A stretch of 64,000 nt of DNA, taken from Candidatus Binatus soli (GTDB lineage Bacteria; Desulfobacterota; Binatia; Binatales; Binataceae). The notes under the pieces were generated by a model that did no database searches, had not been told where the DNA came from, and saw only the letters and a list, made by a program, of their open reading frames with translations. Position 1 is the first letter of the stretch. Each line of letters starts with the position of its first letter. This document shows, in pieces, positions 43,362 through 52,227 of this stretch. The position numbers and the translations under genes are program-made. Location: the NCBI GenBank assembly GCA_002479255.1, contig DLMJ01000037.1, forward strand, positions 62,001-126,000. Reading direction: 5' to 3'.

Positions 43362-44947
43362 TTCGCCTCCCCGGTCTTGCCGCGAATGAGCGCTTCGGGA
43401 TGACGCTCGAGATAGTCTGCGAGCACGCGTAATGACCGGGCCGCACGGCTGACCTCCCGGAGCGTATCGCCCAGTTGCTGGATTTGTACGGAATTCGGCC
43501 CAGTAAGATTGCTGGTGTTGTCGAGCGTACCTTGCGCACTCACAAGCGTACCGCGCGCGCTTACGATCGTCAGATCGAGATCCGCGATTGCCTTGCGCAG
43601 GTTGTCGCCGATCTCCTGCAAGGGCATCTTGTCGAGCTTCTTGATGATGTTCTCAACGGTGGCCTCGGTCGCTTCGAGCTGCCCCGGAGTGGTCGGTAGC
43701 TGCACTGGTTTCTGCGACCAGTCAACCGTCGCCGGCGGCGCGCCCGGGAAAAAGTCGAGCGATACGTACACGGCACCCGTCAAAAGGTTCCCCGTTTTCA
43801 GTTGCGCACGGACCCCGTGGGACACCAAGCTGTCGATCATCTTCCTGCGCATGGCCTCGAAATTTTCACCGGGCTTCAGGTCCATGATCTTGACTCCAAG
43901 TCTCTGCGCGTCCACTTGGATAATTACCGGCACCGAGAATTCGAAGGTCTTCAAGTCGACTTGCGCGCGAACATCCGTGACCTCGCCTACAGGAATGCCG
44001 CGAAACTCGACCGGCGCGCCGGGTGCTAGCCCCCGGACCGAGTCCTTGAAGATGACCTGATAAGTCTGCGGATTTCGGGGAGGCGGGTTGAACGCCTGGG
44101 CCCGGTTGGCGAACAGCCTGAAGACGGCGTTCTCCTCGGCCGGCGGCAGGGCCGGATCGGTCGCGGCCGTCTCGAACGCGATACCGCCTATCAGAATCGA
44201 TAAAACCGACTGGGTCTGCACGGTGAGACCGCTTGCCGAGAGCGATACGTCGATTCCGCTCGCGTGCCAAAAGCGGGTGTCCGGGTTGACGTACTGGTCG
44301 TACGGCGTTCGCACGAATACCTTGACAGTCAGATTCTTACCGTCCTTGTCGAGTTCGTACGACGCGACCTGGCCTACCTGCAGCCTCCGGAAGTATATCG
44401 GCGTGCCGGTATCCAGTGAACCCAGGTCGGGGGTCTTCAGGATGAAAAAGCGGCCCGGGATATCGCCGGTTATCACCGGCGGCGTTTCGAGCGCCACGAA
44501 GTCGCTTTTGGTCTCCTTCGAAGAGCCAATCTCCGCGCCGATGTAGGCCCCTGAGATGAGAGTGCCCAGCCCCGTCACGTTGGCGCCCGATATCCGCGGC
44601 CGCACGACCCAGAACTTCGTGTCTTCGACCAGAAAGCCTTGCGTCTTGGGAGCCATCTGCACGGTGGTGATCACGCGCTGGTGGTCCTCCGACAGCCGGA
44701 TATCTGTGACGGTGCCGATGTCAACGCCGTTGTAGTGGATCTTGGTTTTGCCGGCTTCCAGCCCTTCCGCAGATCGGAAAACGATCGTGATCTTCGGCCC
44801 CTCGCTCAGGACCCTCGTCACTGCCACCCATGCGCCGACAATCGCCGCCACAATCGGGATGAACCAAACCAGAGAGAGCCGGGTGCGTTTCTTGGGCACA
44901 TTCCTCGACTGAGGGACAGAAGGGAGCGGTGGATCGCGATCAGGCAT
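43358..44947 (-). CDS. pqiB: PqiB-like MCE (MlaD) protein with three MCE domains
   Basis: 529 aa. One N-terminal membrane anchor (LSLVWFIPIVAAIVGAWVAV) and three MCE domains beginning around residues 50, 165 and 285 (GPKITIVFRSAEGLEAGKTKIHYNGVDIGTV; DTGTPIYFRRLQVGQVASYEL; APGAPVEFRGIPVGEVTDV), followed by a helical needle (residues about 420-510). PqiB hexamers form a hydrophobic tunnel that moves lipids across the periplasm. Overlaps pqiA2 by eight bases. Confidence 0.93.
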   Translation of the reverse strand: MPDRDPPLPSVPQSRNVPKKRTRLSLVWFIPIVAAIVGAWVAVTRVLSEGPKITIVFRSAEGLEAGKTKIHYNGVDIGTVTDIRLSEDHQRVITTVQMAPKTQGFLVEDTKFWVVRPRISGANVTGLGTLISGAYIGAEIGSSKETKSDFVALETPPVITGDIPGRFFILKTPDLGSLDTGTPIYFRRLQVGQVASYELDKDGKNLTVKVFVRTPYDQYVNPDTRFWHASGIDVSLSASGLTVQTQSVLSILIGGIAFETAATDPALPPAEENAVFRLFANRAQAFNPPPRNPQTYQVIFKDSVRGLAPGAPVEFRGIPVGEVTDVRAQVDLKTFEFSVPVIIQVDAQRLGVKIMDLKPGENFEAMRRKMIDSLVSHGVRAQLKTGNLLTGAVYVSLDFFPGAPPATVDWSQKPVQLPTTPGQLEATEATVENIIKKLDKMPLQEIGDNLRKAIADLDLTIVSARGTLVSAQGTLDNTSNLTGPNSVQIQQLGDTLREVSRAARSLRVLADYLERHPEALIRGKTGEAK

Positions 44948-45596
44948 AAGTAACCTCTTTCGAACCTGCCTCTTTCGAACTTGCGGAATCCCAGATCAGC
45001 CGCGGATCGAACGACTCGACCGCGAGCATCGTAAACACCACCACCGCCGCGAAGAAGATCAAGCCGGGTCCCGGCTCTACCGACATAAGCGGCTGGAGCT
45101 GGATCAGCGCCGCGGTGAACGTATCGACAAACACGTCCACCATCGACCATCGTCCGATGAATTCGACCATCCTGTACATCCGGACCCGCTGCTCATTGTT
45201 CGCGACCGAGCCCCGCTGCGCGGTGATTAGCAGATATGCGAGTGCCAGAATCTTCGCGCTCGGGATCATGATGCTTGCGACGAGCACGATGATCGACAGC
45301 GGCCATCCCGTCGGCGACCACAGCAGCACTACGCCTTGCATGATGGTGTCGGACTCGGCGCCTGCCGCCGTGGTCGTCGTCAACACGGGAAGCACGTTCG
45401 CCGGGACGTAACAGATCACCGCGGCGATCAGGTATGCCCAAGTGCGCTGGAAGCTCGCGGGCTTGCGGAAGGCAAGCTCCTCGTCGCAGCGCGGGCAGCG
45501 TCCTTCGACCTCACCGGGCGCGGGACGCGAGAGCAGGCCGCAGCCTTCGCAGCTTTGCAAGCCTTGCTGCATCGCGGTCATGGCGATCGGACTCAC
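44940..45596 (-). CDS. PqiA-like membrane protein, second half
   Basis: 218 aa from GTG 45596, set by GGAGG eight bases upstream and by overlap (GTGA) with the first half. It opens with a zinc-ribbon-like CEGCGLL... RCPRCDEEL, then four helices of a PqiA domain (YLIAAVICYVPANVLPV; IMIPSAKILALAYLLI; VEFIGRWSMVDVFVDTF). Escherichia coli PqiA is one polypeptide with two such halves; here the halves are separate genes. Confidence 0.9.
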   Translation of the reverse strand: MSPIAMTAMQQGLQSCEGCGLLSRPAPGEVEGRCPRCDEELAFRKPASFQRTWAYLIAAVICYVPANVLPVLTTTTAAGAESDTIMQGVVLLWSPTGWPLSIIVLVASIMIPSAKILALAYLLITAQRGSVANNEQRVRMYRMVEFIGRWSMVDVFVDTFTAALIQLQPLMSVEPGPGLIFFAAVVVFTMLAVESFDPRLIWDSASSKEAGSKEVTYA

Positions 45597-46267
45597 GACA
45601 TTTCCTCCGCCACCCTGTTCCCGTCGGCGTCGCACCGCGCTTCGTCCGCCCACTGGACCCTCTCCCACACTTCCCGAGAGTCGAAACTGGCCGACATTCC
45701 GGCCAGGATGAAAACGAGCACCCACAGCACGAACAGCGCCATTCCCGGAATCACCGTCGCGTAGTCCGCGATCTTGACCAAAGCTACCAGCACGCCGACC
45801 ATCATGACCTCGATCATGCTCCAGATGCGGGTCGTCGGGTGATAGCGCATGAGCATCCCCACCCATCTCGGCGGTCGCCCGCGCATTGCTCCGAGCACAA
45901 TCGCCAGCATCAAGCCTATTTGCAGCGCCGGCGCGATGACTGCCGTGAACAGCACCAGCACCCCGACGATCTTCTGTCCGTTATCCCACAGGTGCTGGGC
46001 GCCTCCGATTACCGTGGTCGAGGCGTCGCGCCCGACGATCGTCAGGCCGAGCATTGGAACGGTGTTCGCGACCACGTAGAGCACCACGGCCGCGAGCGTC
46101 AGCGCGAGCGTCCGGTTGAGCGAGTCCTCACGATGCCGCCACAGCTCCTTGTTGCATCGCGGGCAGCGCGCGGACGCGCCCGGCGCAAGTTCCGGGATGC
46201 GCTGCAACAGGTCGCAATGCAGGCATGCGATGAGCGAGGTGTCTCCAACCGGCTGGTTATAACTCAT
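45593..46267 (-). CDS. PqiA-like membrane protein, first half
   Basis: 224 aa. Zinc-ribbon CLHCDLLQRIPEL... CPRCNKELW at the N-terminus, then four helices with VVLYVVANTVPMLGLTIVG and MLMRYHPTTRIWSMIEVMMVGVLVAL. It pairs with the next gene to make a complete PqiA. The extracellular ligand is expected to be a lipid passed to PqiB. Overlaps the preceding gene by 11 bases. Confidence 0.9.
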   Translation of the reverse strand: MSYNQPVGDTSLIACLHCDLLQRIPELAPGASARCPRCNKELWRHREDSLNRTLALTLAAVVLYVVANTVPMLGLTIVGRDASTTVIGGAQHLWDNGQKIVGVLVLFTAVIAPALQIGLMLAIVLGAMRGRPPRWVGMLMRYHPTTRIWSMIEVMMVGVLVALVKIADYATVIPGMALFVLWVLVFILAGMSASFDSREVWERVQWADEARCDADGNRVAEEMS

Positions 46268-46721
46268 TGCGGGATTGCTTTTGACGGAGATTCTCTGGCC
46301 TTTCGGCGATGCCCGGATATCGAAGGCTCATGATGCACCAGATGGTCATGGCCGCGTGCAGCACCACCGCCGGCCACAAAACGATACCGACCGGCTGCGA
46401 CCGGATGCCGGCAGCCCCAAGGATAATAGCTGCACCGAGATTATACAGCACCATCGCTGCCACCAATCCTCTCGCGGCACGGCTTTGCGTGTCGCCGCGC
46501 GCAAGCCAGAATGCTGCTCCCAGCGTAAGCAATGCGGCCCCGCCGACGCGCGCCACGGTCAAGGCGCCGGGTGTCTCCAACGGCGCGCCGAGCAGGAGCG
46601 CCACCGCTGCCGAGGGGAAACTCAGCAGCGCGAGGCCAGCTCCTGCTTCAATCACCGCGGTCGTGGTTTGCAGAGCGTCCACTGACGAGGAACTGCTGGA
46701 CAGGACGCCCGCGGGTTTCAT
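46257..46721 (-). CDS. Small four-helix membrane protein
   Basis: 154 aa with hydrophobic segments at about residues 20-40, 55-75, 85-105 and 115-135. No motif recognised. Its end overlaps pqiA1 and its start follows the sulfatase gene by 20 bases, so it belongs to the same transcript. Confidence 0.75.
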   Translation of the reverse strand: MKPAGVLSSSSSSVDALQTTTAVIEAGAGLALLSFPSAAVALLLGAPLETPGALTVARVGGAALLTLGAAFWLARGDTQSRAARGLVAAMVLYNLGAAIILGAAGIRSQPVGIVLWPAVVLHAAMTIWCIMSLRYPGIAERPENLRQKQSRNEL

Positions 46722-46741
46722 GACTGCTATTGCCTGCTCGC

Positions 46742-49261
46742 CTAGTCCCTTGCCCGGGCGAGTCGCTCCGCAATGATTTTTCGATCCGCGTCAGTCAACT
46801 GCTCGGGGCCAAGGTTGAAAGTCAGCTTGTCGATCGTGCCGGTGAAGCGGAACGGCAGCTTATAGTCGTTGTTCACCGCAGTGTAGGTATCGCTACCAAC
46901 GTCGAAGGTCTCATCTACAGTCATTAGCAACGGAATCGTGTGTGGGATCTTCTTGCGGGCTATCTCATTGCCATCGACTGTTAGCACTCCTTCGCCGCCC
47001 TTGCCGGGGCCAGGTCCGTCGTATTTGAAGTCGAACACAATTGTGTGTTTGCCCGGCTTGAGCGCATCGGCCAACAAGCCGCGGCCTAACGGTCCCCCCT
47101 CCCAGCGGTAGTGCTTCAGATCAAGAAGGTTGTAATCGAAGACCGGCTTGCCTTTGAGGAGGTAGAGGCCGTAGCCGCCGAAGCGTCCGCCCAGGGTCAC
47201 GATCATTCCTTCCGCCCCGCCTTTGGGGATCGCCACGTCGGCGGTGATGGTGTAGTCCCTGTCTAAGATGCTCGGAGCATTACCGGGCGGGATTCCGGAA
47301 ATCTCGCCGGAGTAAGTGAAAACGGTTCGCCCGGCGACCGCGCTCGGTCTCGGGGTTACGGCGCGCGCGAAGCCCGAGTTATCCAGGGGCAGGACCTGAT
47401 ATTTTGCGGCTTCTGTCATGAACAACGCCTGCATTTCCTTCAGCTTGTCCGGCATTTTCGCGGCGAGGTCGTTGTATTGCGAGTAGTCGTCGGCGATGTT
47501 GTAAAGCTCCCACTTGTATTCGTTCATGGAGGGCATTGACGCGCCCAACATCCACGGCGGAACCGGTGGCGTCGTGGATGCGATCCAACCGTCGTGGTAA
47601 ATACCGCGGTTGCCGATCATCTCGAAATACTGCGTCTCGTGCTTCGACGGTGCGTTGGCGTTTGCCTTGTCGAACGTGTAGGCCATGCTCACGCCTTCAA
47701 TCGGCTTCTGCTTGATGCCATTGACATCGTCAGGCGCCTTGATGCCGGCGGCTTCAAGGATCGTCGGCACTATGTCGATGACATGGTGGAACTGGGCGCG
47801 GATGCCACCGACATCGTTGATGTGGCCGGGCCATGAAATAGTCAGACCCTGCCGGGTGCCGCCGAAATGCGATGCCACCTGCTTGGTCCACTTGAATGGA
47901 GTGTCGAACGCCCAAGCCCATCCAACCGACATGTGCGGGGAGGTTTTCTCCGAGCCCCAGTCGCCATAGTGCAGTAACTGCAAAGGCATGGGAACGTTCA
48001 GGATGCCGTTGTAGGCGGTCATTGTGTTAAACGTGCCCTCCAGCGTGCCTTCGGGGCTGGTGCCGTTGTCACCGCAGATATAGATGATAAGAGTGTTATC
48101 CAGTTTGCCCTCGTCCTGGACCTCCTGGATCACGCGACCTATCTCGTTGTCGGTGTATGCGGTGTAGCCAGCGAAGACCTCGGCCTCGCGCGCGTACAGT
48201 TTCTTTCGCAAGACTGAAAGCGAGTCCCACCTCGGCAGCTTTGCGCCATTATACTCGGCCTGCCCGTCCGGCCATGGGGTAAGCTGGGTATCCGCCGGGA
48301 TCACGCCGAGCCGCTTCTGATTGGCGAAGATCTGCTCGCGCAACTTTTCGTAGCCCATGTCGAACTTGCCCTTGAACTTGTCTATCCATTCCTTGGTCGG
48401 CTGGTGCGGCGAGTGGCTGCCGCCGGGTACGTAGTAGAGAAAGAACGGCTTGTCGGGCGCGGCTGCGTTCAGATCGCGCATATACCTGATGGCGTCGTCC
48501 GCCATATCGGTGGTGAGGTTATAGCCGGATTTGCCGATCCACGGAAACACCGGGGTCGTATTTCGAAAGAGATAGGGCGTCCACTGGTCGGTTTCTCCGC
48601 CCATGAACCCATAGAAATACTCAAAGCCCATCCCCACAGGCCATTGGTCGAAAGGCCCCGCGACGCTGTATTGAAAACCGGGGGTGTTATGCTCCTTGCC
48701 AAACCATGACGTGGCATAACCATTCTCTTTCAGGATCTCGCCTATGGTGGCGTTGTCCGGCCCTATGATGGAGTCATAACCCGGGTAGCCCGTGGACAGC
48801 TCGGTGACCACGCCGAAGCCCACCGAGTGATGATTGCGCCCCGTGATGAGAGCAGCGCGTGTCGGCGAGCACAGCGCCGTGGAATGGAACTGCGTGTAAC
48901 GCAATCCCGCCTTGGCGATGCGATCCATCGCGGGCGTCGGGATGACGCCGCCGAAGGTGCTCGAAACCCCGTAGCCCTGGTCGTCGGTCATGATGAGCAG
49001 GATGTTGGGCGCGCCCTTGGGAGGCACAACGCGCGGCGGCCAGTACGGCGTGGAATCCTTGGCGCTTTCCTTGATCACGCCGCCGAACGGCATCGGTGGC
49101 GGCGGGAGCTGCTTCCCGTCAAGCGTCACGGTAGCGCCCGGCGAACCCGGTACGCCGGTGATTTGCTGGGCCAAAACACTGGTTGAGCCGAAGCCGACTG
49201 TGATCAGCAGCGCAAGTACCGTCAAAGTCAGAACAGTCTTCTGGCGTCGAGCGTTCATCAT
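46742..49261 (-). CDS. Periplasmic arylsulfatase with C-terminal beta-sandwich domain
   Basis: 839 aa from ATG 49261, with GGAGG nine bases upstream. Signal peptide to about residue 32. Metal site PNILLIMTDDQGYG (D93, D94), modification motif CSPTRAALITGR with formylglycine precursor C131, later GHYWH-type residues in GGSHSPHQP and YICGDNGTSPEG. Residues about 630-835 form a lectin-like sandwich. The cysteine-type motif calls for formylglycine-generating enzyme or anSME, neither of which is in the window. Cleaves an unknown sulfate ester outside the cytoplasm. Confidence 0.94.
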   Translation of the reverse strand: MMNARRQKTVLTLTVLALLITVGFGSTSVLAQQITGVPGSPGATVTLDGKQLPPPPMPFGGVIKESAKDSTPYWPPRVVPPKGAPNILLIMTDDQGYGVSSTFGGVIPTPAMDRIAKAGLRYTQFHSTALCSPTRAALITGRNHHSVGFGVVTELSTGYPGYDSIIGPDNATIGEILKENGYATSWFGKEHNTPGFQYSVAGPFDQWPVGMGFEYFYGFMGGETDQWTPYLFRNTTPVFPWIGKSGYNLTTDMADDAIRYMRDLNAAAPDKPFFLYYVPGGSHSPHQPTKEWIDKFKGKFDMGYEKLREQIFANQKRLGVIPADTQLTPWPDGQAEYNGAKLPRWDSLSVLRKKLYAREAEVFAGYTAYTDNEIGRVIQEVQDEGKLDNTLIIYICGDNGTSPEGTLEGTFNTMTAYNGILNVPMPLQLLHYGDWGSEKTSPHMSVGWAWAFDTPFKWTKQVASHFGGTRQGLTISWPGHINDVGGIRAQFHHVIDIVPTILEAAGIKAPDDVNGIKQKPIEGVSMAYTFDKANANAPSKHETQYFEMIGNRGIYHDGWIASTTPPVPPWMLGASMPSMNEYKWELYNIADDYSQYNDLAAKMPDKLKEMQALFMTEAAKYQVLPLDNSGFARAVTPRPSAVAGRTVFTYSGEISGIPPGNAPSILDRDYTITADVAIPKGGAEGMIVTLGGRFGGYGLYLLKGKPVFDYNLLDLKHYRWEGGPLGRGLLADALKPGKHTIVFDFKYDGPGPGKGGEGVLTVDGNEIARKKIPHTIPLLMTVDETFDVGSDTYTAVNNDYKLPFRFTGTIDKLTFNLGPEQLTDADRKIIAERLARARD

Positions 49262-49409
49262 ACGATGTCCTCCCTCGTCAATCGCTTCGAAATCGGATTC
49301 GTTCTGCGCGACAAATTCATTCGAATGCGCGTCCAAGGCCACTCTGCACTTTGCATCACGTCCCTGGCGACCCCCGACAGTCCGCTGCCCGCATAGTCGG
49401 CCGTGCTCC

Positions 49410-50132
49410 CTAAGCACCCCACCCTTGCTTCGCGTAATACCCGCTCACTTGGTCGACAATCTGCTTGGCCGTCTTATCAGCTAAAAATCCCGTAGATGAT
49501 GTCACATTCTTTACGCCGCCGGCCGCCACGTTCACGGCCAAGCTGGCCGCTGCTGTGGCTCCCCCTGCCGCTGCGCCTGCCGGCCCGGTGATTCCCGCCC
49601 CTGGCATATAGCCACTGTCCGCATGAGTGCTAAAATCCATCAATTGTTGGGAGCCTTGGTCTGTCCTCTGGTAGGCTTGAACTGCGGTATCAAGCGTAGA
49701 TTGACCAGCACCCAGGCCGATAACCATCCTGCGAAGTCGATTGCCTTCATTGATGTCGGTGAAATTGCCATCGATGATTAGTACGTTACTTCCGGTAGGT
49801 GGCGTACCGCGGCCCAGGCACGTCGTCGTGATGCCCTTGTTTGTGAGGTTTGCCGCAACCTGCACACATACATTCTGCGCTGTCTGGTCAGCGAGCTGAA
49901 CTTGTTGGTCGGTCTGATTTTCACCCGACATCGCTACATATGCCTTCTGGAAAAAGCCCTGGTTCAGAGTCACTTCAGAAGGGCTGACAGCAAACGGGTA
50001 GATGACGACAGCGGACGGTCGTGCAGTGCCAATTGGCGCCTGCTCGGATTGTCCCGTCACTTTGGCGCCAGCACAACCCGCCGCAATGATCGCGAACGAA
50101 AAGAGCACTGTCCTGAAGGTCATTGAGTTCAT
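49410..50132 (-). CDS. DUF4410-type lipoprotein
   Basis: 240 aa from ATG 50132, with GAGGAG nine bases upstream. Lipobox AAGCAG near residue 19. Middle part SAVVIYPFAVSPSEVTLNQGF and VLIIDGNFTDINEGNRLRRMVIGLGAGQSTLDTAVQAYQ are typical of DUF4410. C-terminal Gly/Ala-rich stretch. Likely an outer-membrane-associated accessory protein; it recurs beside sulfatase genes in other genomes (from general knowledge, not checked). Confidence 0.85.
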   Translation of the reverse strand: MNSMTFRTVLFSFAIIAAGCAGAKVTGQSEQAPIGTARPSAVVIYPFAVSPSEVTLNQGFFQKAYVAMSGENQTDQQVQLADQTAQNVCVQVAANLTNKGITTTCLGRGTPPTGSNVLIIDGNFTDINEGNRLRRMVIGLGAGQSTLDTAVQAYQRTDQGSQQLMDFSTHADSGYMPGAGITGPAGAAAGGATAAASLAVNVAAGGVKNVTSSTGFLADKTAKQIVDQVSGYYAKQGWGA

Positions 50133-50178
50133 CGATTTTCTCCTCACTAGAATAATGTTAATTTCGATCAGTCCGATA

Positions 50179-50982
50179 TCAAACTGGAGGTAGCACCACG
50201 CGATAATAAACGCCGTTCGCGCCGAATGATGGCTGGAACCACGTATTGCGGGACGGGTAGTAGTAGTACGTGGTGCCGCCGACATCGGATTGGGCGCAGC
50301 CTGCAGGCACCGTCGGATAGATCGCCCCAATCGGGTACGCGGTGTTGGCGCTGCCAGCGGCGTAGCCCGAGCTGTAGGCGTTCGACGCGGCTGCGCTTGA
50401 GTTGGCACTAGCCAATGTCGCACCGACAGCCATGCCGACCGCGACGCCCGCAGCAGCGGCGCCAGCGGTCTGCCAGCCCCCGCAGTTGGAACAACTGCTG
50501 CCGTAGTAGTTCACAGTAGTAGGTGGATGGTAGGTGCTATAGCTACCTCCATAGTAGTGGCCGTACGAGCTGTACGTAGTCGTAGCGTAACTGTTGCTCG
50601 CGTGGTAGGTGCCGCCTCCGCCCGATGCGCTGCCACCATAGGCGCCATGGGCGTTCCAAGAGCCACCTCCGCCCGATGCGGAGCCGCCCTCCGCGCCATG
50701 GGCATTCCAGGAGCCCCCGCCGCCCGACGCGGAGCCGCCCTCCGCGCCATGGGCGTTCCAGGACCCGCCGCCGCCCGACGCGGAACCGCCATAGGCACCA
50801 TGACCGCTCCACGAGCCACCCCCTCCCGATGCCGAACCACCGCCGGCACCCCTGGCGTTCCAAGAGCCGCCCCCGCCGGATGCAGAGCCGCCGTACCTGC
50901 CCGCATGCGACCAAGCCCCGACCGGTCGAGGCAAAAGCGCAGCTATCAATATGCCCATCAAGCCAATGACTGTTTTTTTCAT
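50179..50982 (-). CDS. Secreted protein with five 17-residue Gly/Ser-rich repeats
   Basis: 267 aa from ATG 50982. Signal peptide (MKKTVIGLMGILIAALL..VGA). Residues 33-117 are five near-identical units SASGGGGSWNAHGAYGG (51-base period, 50632-50886) with Trp at a fixed place, then a partial unit. After that comes a Tyr/Thr-rich linker, a hydrophobic helix (AAAGVAVGMAVGATLA) and YPIGAIYPTVPAGCAQ. No known function; repeated Gly-rich units suggest an elastic or adhesive surface protein. Confidence 0.8.
   Translation of the reverse strand: MKKTVIGLMGILIAALLPRPVGAWSHAGRYGGSASGGGGSWNARGAGGGSASGGGGSWSGHGAYGGSASGGGGSWNAHGAEGGSASGGGGSWNAHGAEGGSASGGGGSWNAHGAYGGSASGGGGTYHASNSYATTTYSSYGHYYGGSYSTYHPPTTVNYYGSSCSNCGGWQTAGAAAAGVAVGMAVGATLASANSSAAASNAYSSGYAAGSANTAYPIGAIYPTVPAGCAQSDVGGTTYYYYPSRNTWFQPSFGANGVYYRVVLPPV
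50632..50886 (-). repeat. Five tandem 51-bp repeats inside the Gly-rich gene
   Basis: Each unit encodes SASGGGGSW plus eight variable residues. The identity between units two to five is high enough for slippage or unequal crossing-over, so copy number probably varies between strains. Confidence 0.85.
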
Positions 50983-50993
50983 TACAATAATCC

Positions 50994-51929
50994 TCAATTT
51001 GCCTTCGATGAGGTGGCTCTCTTTGGAGGTTTGATGCCCGGCGGAAGTTGCGGATCCGGGCGATTGAACGAGATTCGCTTGGCCGATGCGAGGCCAGGCG
51101 AGGTGAAGGCGTCCGGAGCGACGACCGGGTCAATTTGCCAATTGGAGAACTCGATCTGGTGGCGTAAACCGACCGGGTCGGCGTGGAACACCGCGCGAGC
51201 CATTCGGGGCAGCTTGTCGTCGGCTCCAATCCAGAGTTGTTCAAACACCCAGTTGTTGCTGACTGCGACCATGTCCGTGGTCGTCCCTCCCATCACGTGC
51301 GATTGCCCGATGTAGAAGGCGGTCGTCATCCCGTCGGAGATTCCCTCGTAGGGGTCGGCGACAATCACGTCAGTGAATGGGAAGTAGGTGGCCGCATCTT
51401 TGTAGGCCGCCTCCAACGCGCCGTCGATCGTGGGCGGGGCGCTGGCCACCGCGACCAGGTTCTCGGCCGGTGCGAAGGCCGACATCGTCTTGCCGTCGTA
51501 ATAGAACTCGCTGGCCGGACCGTCACCCAGCGTGAGCACCCGGAGCTTATCGGGCCGCTGCAGGGTGACGTCATCCCGCACCATGTAGATGAGGGGAGGA
51601 CCGAAGCGGCTCGGGCTCTCGTAGCTGATCACCGCGGTGAACGACATCGAGTGGGCTGCGGCGAGTCGGGCGCATGCGGCCTTTAGAATCTCTATCGCCT
51701 TGGGCTCGAGCACCGGCGCGGGCGCTGACAGCGCCTGGACCGACGCCTTGGCAGGCTTCGAAGCCTTGGGTGCCGGCTGCGGCTGCTGGGCATTGGCCGT
51801 CGCGGTCACAAGCACACCCAACGTCAGTAGCAGAGCGCACCCGGTGGGCTTGTATCGGTTCATCGCATCAAACAGCAATGAACCAAATCGAAGGGCTTTT
51901 TTGGCGGCGATCATGAGATTATGCCTCAT
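50994..51929 (-). CDS. DUF2092 secreted protein
   Basis: 311 aa as read from ATG 51929; ATG 51863 gives a textbook signal peptide (MNRYKPTGCALLLTLGVLVTATANAQ), so the true start may be there. The DUF2092 domain (residues about 75-290) has AAHSMSFTAVISYESPSRFGPPLIYMVRDDVTLQRPDKLRV, EFYYDGKTMSAFAP and WVFEQLWIGADDKLPRMARAVF. The fold resembles LolA/LolB, so lipid or lipoprotein binding is likely. First gene of the leftward sulfatase-MCE set. Confidence 0.88.
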   Translation of the reverse strand: MRHNLMIAAKKALRFGSLLFDAMNRYKPTGCALLLTLGVLVTATANAQQPQPAPKASKPAKASVQALSAPAPVLEPKAIEILKAACARLAAAHSMSFTAVISYESPSRFGPPLIYMVRDDVTLQRPDKLRVLTLGDGPASEFYYDGKTMSAFAPAENLVAVASAPPTIDGALEAAYKDAATYFPFTDVIVADPYEGISDGMTTAFYIGQSHVMGGTTTDMVAVSNNWVFEQLWIGADDKLPRMARAVFHADPVGLRHQIEFSNWQIDPVVAPDAFTSPGLASAKRISFNRPDPQLPPGIKPPKRATSSKAN

Positions 51930-52227
51930 TCAAATATTTTGTTGGCGATCGGCGCTGCTACTCCGTCGATGAAGGCGGCGCGCATCTGTGGATCGTTGCG
52001 CAGAAACTGTACGGCTTCCTCTTCCCTCTTCACTCCCATGCAGATCGAACATCGCCAGGACTAAACGCTGCAGCTTCGATTTCGCATTCCACATAAGTTG
52101 TTCTCGCTCATTCTCTCTTCTGTTTGCAAATGGTTTCAGCGCCGCCGAAGGTTTGACGCTCGGGTCTCAAGAGCAGATTCTGCATCGGGCGGGCGGATGC
52201 GACTATTGTACCAAAGTACAATGCACG
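51930..52227. promoter_or_regulatory. Regulatory region of the leftward sulfatase-MCE gene set
   Basis: 298 bases without a gene. It holds the 18-bp palindrome at 52205-52222 and, 24 bases from it, TGCATCG, a pairing repeated at 57530-57572. The rest shows no clear sigma-70 elements. Confidence 0.6.
52205..52222. promoter_or_regulatory. 18-bp palindromic operator, copy 1
   Basis: ATTGTACCAAAGTACAAT: inverted ATTGTAC/GTACAAT around CAAA. Identical to 57555-57572. Lies 276 bases upstream of the DUF2092 gene and just downstream of the cytochrome gene. Size and symmetry suit a dimeric LuxR/NarL-type response regulator. Confidence 0.72.

Noticed and set aside
50527..51315. Repeat-containing plus-strand frame opposite the Gly-rich gene
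   Set aside because: Repeats on the plus strand merely mirror the 51-bp units; the minus frame has a signal peptide and a ribosome-binding context.
52186..52222. Sigma-54 promoter (GG-N10-GC) within the operator
   Set aside because: Present at the left operator only; the right copy reads GA instead of GC, and no enhancer-binding AAA+ regulator is nearby.
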